Below, in pieces: positions 32,804 to 34,999 of a stretch of DNA of 34,999 nt (positions are counted from its first letter, which is position 1; each line of letters starts with the position of its first letter). The notes under the pieces were generated by a model. It worked only from the letters and a program-made list of their open reading frames with translations, did not search any database and was not told the DNA's origin. Where the stretch lies: NCBI GenBank assembly GCA_021324415.1, contig JAJPJF010000307.1:1-34999 (forward strand). Reading direction: 5' to 3'. The stretch comes from Nostocales cyanobacterium Centralia_MAG_434. Its GTDB lineage: Bacteria; Cyanobacteriota; Cyanobacteriia; Cyanobacteriales; Nostocaceae. A program made the translations under genes and the position numbers.

Positions 32804-33826
32804 ATGAATGCACAACAAGCAATAAATTCAACCAATATACGCAAAGCTATGTCTGTGGGAGTACTGGGGTTTGGCGGACTAGGTCAAGCTGCTGCTTTGG
32901 TACTAGCTGCTAAACAGGAAATGATTTTAGTAGCAGCTGCCGATAAACAAGGCTACGCTTACTCCAGTGATGGGTTGGATGCTAGACAGTGCATTAGCAC
33001 TTATCAGTCTCAAGGTTCAGTAGGCTATCTGGAACCAGTTGGAATGATCACAAACCGTAGTATTCAAGATTTACTTGAAACGGCTCCTCAGGTGGATGGT
33101 TATTTTCTAGCTCTACCAAATCTACCTAATAACTTTATTCCCTCTGTTGCTGAGCAGTTTATTAAGTCTGGGTGGCGTGGTGTATTAGTTGATGCAATAA
33201 AACGCACCAGTGCTGTAGAACAATTGCTGGCAATGAAAGAAGAACTGCAAGCAGCAGGTATTACCTATATGACAGGATGTGGAGCAACACCAGGACTGTT
33301 AACAGCTGCAGCAGCTTTGGCCGCACAAAGCTATGCCGAAATTCATCGAGTTGAAATAACCTTTGGTGTGGGAATTGCTAATTGGGAGGCTTATCGTGCT
33401 ACTATCCGTGAGGATATTGCTCATATGCCAGGTTATAGTGTGGAAACTGCTAGAGCAATGACTGATGCAGAAGTAGAAGCACTACTTGATAAGACTCACG
33501 GTGTGCTGACATTAGAGAATATGGAACACGCCGATGATGTCATGCTGGAGTTGGCAGGAATTGTTGATCGCGATCGCGTCACTGTTGGTGGTGTCGTGGA
33601 TACCCGCAATCCGAAAAAGCCCCTCAGCACGAATGTCAAAGTCACTGGTCGTACCTTTGAAGGTAAAATTTCTACCCATACCTTTACGCTTGGAGATGAA
33701 ACCAGTATGGCAGCCAATGTCTGTGGGCCCGCTTTTGGTTATCTCAAAGCTGGAAAGCAATTGCACCAGCGTGGTATTTATGGGGTATTCACCGCTGCTG
33801 AGATTATGCCCCAGTTTGTCAAATAA
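32804..33826 (+). CDS. Saccharopine dehydrogenase-like oxidoreductase
   Basis: The 340-aa protein has an N-terminal Rossmann fold starting [18 protein letters not shown] (about 18-35), the NAD(P)-binding GxGGxG-type loop, and a middle [18 protein letters not shown] segment typical of saccharopine dehydrogenase/homospermidine-synthase-like folds. The C-terminal domain ([24 protein letters not shown]) is family-specific. The protein is common in cyanobacteria under this name; its substrate is not known, and lysine metabolism should not be assumed. The ATG at 32804 is used; the Met at 32849 just before the Rossmann fold is an alternative. It converges on the molybdate ATPase gene. Confidence 0.88.
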   Translation: MNAQQAINSTNIRKAMSVGVLGFGGLGQAAALVLAAKQEMILVAAADKQGYAYSSDGLDARQCISTYQSQGSVGYLEPVGMITNRSIQDLLETAPQVDGYFLALPNLPNNFIPSVAEQFIKSGWRGVLVDAIKRTSAVEQLLAMKEELQAAGITYMTGCGATPGLLTAAAALAAQSYAEIHRVEITFGVGIANWEAYRATIREDIAHMPGYSVETARAMTDAEVEALLDKTHGVLTLENMEHADDVMLELAGIVDRDRVTVGGVVDTRNPKKPLSTNVKVTGRTFEGKISTHTFTLGDETSMAANVCGPAFGYLKAGKQLHQRGIYGVFTAAEIMPQFVK

Positions 33827-33841
33827 GTAAGACTGTTATAC

Positions 33842-33873
33842 AGTTAACAGTTAACTGTTAACTGTTAACTTTT
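33842..33873. repeat. Palindromic heptamer array acting as terminator candidate
   Basis: Two AGTTAAC units and two TGTTAAC units form perfect 14-bp arms (33842-33855 and 33857-33870) around a single T, followed by TTT on plus. It lies between convergent genes, 16 bp after the oxidoreductase stop and close to the modC stop, so it may end transcripts from both sides. Confidence 0.7.
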
Positions 33874-33880
33874 ACCAGAG

Positions 33881-34981
33881 TTAGTGTTTTAATAAAATCA
33901 ACCGGAGAGGATCTATCCGAAGATGCCATGGCAGGGGTTGATCTTTGAGAGTTGCCCATTTTTCCTTGAAGACCTCGGCTTGTAGATGGTAATCACTCGC
34001 ATTGGTAGGTGGCTGATTTAGCTTCAGAAAAAGTGTCATCCGATGGGGTGTTTCAATCGTCTCTACTAGCCAGCAAGGAAGAGTATTTTCATCAGATAAA
34101 TCTTTGGTGAAACTGAGCTGATGCGCACGAATTCCTACGTGTGAGAGTGAGTCTGGAACAGGTTCAACAACTCGTAGAGTACAACCCCAGTCAATCGCTT
34201 CTACTTGTTGAGATGCTTTGATGTTAGCCCGAGAAAAGTTCTTGCACCCAGTTAATTGAGCCACACTTACGGTAGTAGGTCGCTCAAAAATGTCATGCTT
34301 GGAACCATATTGAACTGCTTTTCCTTGCTGCATCACCAACAAATTTGGGCAAACACGATAAGCCTCTTCCATATCGTGCGTCACAAATAGAGTAACGCCA
34401 TTGTAGGATTTCAATGTTTCAATCATTTGTTGCGCTAACTGGCTACGCAAGTATGAATCTAATGCTGAAAACGGCTCATCCAGTAATAGCGCTTCTGGTT
34501 GACTGGCTAAAGCTCTTGCTAGCGCCACCCGTTGCTGTTGACCGCCAGAGAGTTGATGGGGATAACGGTCTGCCAATCCTTGTAATTGTAATGCTATCAG
34601 ATGGGTTTCTACCTGTTGTCTGATGGCTGAAGCTGATAGTTTTTTGGGTAAACCGAAGGCAATATTTTGGGCAACGCTCATGTGAGGAAAGAGGGCATAG
34701 TTCTGCACTAAAAACCCAATGCGGCGATCGCGTGCAGGCAAATTAATCTTACTTTGAGAGTCAAACAATACCCTGCCATTCAAAACAATACGGCCTTTTG
34801 TTGGTGTTTCTATACCTGCAATATTACGTAAAATCATGCTCTTACCAGCACCAGACTCTCCCAACAATCCCAAGGGTTGCTCATCTGTGCTAAAAGCAAC
34901 TTTTAACTGAAAACCAGGGAGTTGTGTTTCGATATCTATGATGAGTGGGGCATGGGGGGTGGGGGGGGACAAGGCGGACAA
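33881..34981 (-). CDS. modC: Molybdate-type ABC transporter ATP-binding protein
   Basis: The 366-aa protein has Walker A GESGAGKS, the Q loop region GFLVQNYALFPHM, the signature LSGGQQQRVALARAL, Walker B ALLLDEPFSALD and the H loop FVTHDMEEA. The C-terminal third (about 235-366) is a regulatory extension with CWLVETIETPHRMTLFLKL, resembling ModC/CysA-type proteins. ModC is favoured over sulfate or other importers by the N-terminus (IIDIETQLPGFQLKVAF) and the tail, from memory. The start is unclear: the frame opens at a TTG (34981) inside a run of C-rich repeat DNA and is closed upstream by an in-frame TAG at 34991-34993. So it is not fused in frame to a ModB permease in the sequence seen, unlike the known modBC fusion in Anabaena. 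Partners lie beyond the right edge. Confidence 0.85.
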   Translation of the reverse strand: MSALSPPTPHAPLIIDIETQLPGFQLKVAFSTDEQPLGLLGESGAGKSMILRNIAGIETPTKGRIVLNGRVLFDSQSKINLPARDRRIGFLVQNYALFPHMSVAQNIAFGLPKKLSASAIRQQVETHLIALQLQGLADRYPHQLSGGQQQRVALARALASQPEALLLDEPFSALDSYLRSQLAQQMIETLKSYNGVTLFVTHDMEEAYRVCPNLLVMQQGKAVQYGSKHDIFERPTTVSVAQLTGCKNFSRANIKASQQVEAIDWGCTLRVVEPVPDSLSHVGIRAHQLSFTKDLSDENTLPCWLVETIETPHRMTLFLKLNQPPTNASDYHLQAEVFKEKWATLKDQPLPWHLRIDPLRLILLKH

Positions 34982-34999
34982 GGGGGATGTCTACTTTCG

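Noticed and set aside
32629-32913. Open frame of 94 codons on plus before the oxidoreductase
   Set aside because: AT-rich spacer composition, no ribosome site, and its 3' part overlaps the clear oxidoreductase start region in another frame.
34900-34999. In-frame ModB-ModC fusion as known in Anabaena
   Set aside because: An in-frame TAG at 34991-34993 closes the frame upstream of the modC start region.

Overview
The window is chromosomal DNA from a cyanobacterium, most likely a filamentous Nostocales-type strain (inference). What points there: about twenty HIP1 octamers (GCGATCGC) scattered through genes; heptameric short tandem repeats (AGTTAGG, CTGATAA, AGTTAAC types) in spacers; and cyanobacteria-restricted families (DUF1830, DUF3038, DUF4335, Ycf35, DUF2997, GuaB3, a LabA-type NYN protein). 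No IS element, CRISPR array, tRNA or rRNA was seen. It reads as ordinary core and near-core chromosome rather than a mobile island.

Layout. 1-2225 (minus): plsX then fabH, a fatty-acid/phospholipid initiation pair, with a dispersed repeat at the left edge. 2226-3033: a long spacer. 3034-4356 (plus): a PBP4-type D-Ala-D-Ala carboxypeptidase, convergent with a minus-strand group metG, labA-like, lptC. 8482-10094 (plus): a PlsC-type acyltransferase followed by an alpha/beta hydrolase, together resembling the two halves of plant phytyl ester synthases. 10247-11410: an EcsC-family protein with its own terminator. 11594-17000 (plus): a signalling cluster of a membrane PAS histidine kinase, an Rcp1-like response regulator and a REC-PAS-kinase-REC hybrid. 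17124-18602: leucyl aminopeptidase. 18779-20549: small accessory genes (XRE regulator, four-helix-bundle protein, DUF1830 protein, a short conserved protein on minus). 20762-24246 (minus): a LOG-family protein, thioredoxin, the small RNA Yfr1 and guaB3. 24603-28380 (plus): a PAS-only membrane sensor and mutS2. 28754-31149 (plus): the DUF3038-DUF4335 pair. 31293-32385 (minus): operon DUF2997, ycf35, 4Fe-4S ferredoxin, closed by a strong terminator. 32804-33826 (plus): saccharopine-dehydrogenase-like oxidoreductase. 33881-34981 (minus): a molybdate-type ABC ATPase at the right edge.

Most notable observations: the Yfr1 sRNA gene between guaB3 and trxA, read directly from its ACTCCTCACAC core, two flanking stems and a well-placed -10 box; a second strong minus-strand terminator about 360 nt beyond trxA, suggesting an undescribed RNA or long 3' UTR; the split phytyl-ester-synthase-like pair; the ycf35/ferredoxin/DUF2997 operon; and spacer-type repeats that appear to have entered coding sequences (mutS2, lptC, two kinases, modC), giving low-complexity linkers. 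All product calls rest on reading motifs and remembered family resemblance; no database search was run.
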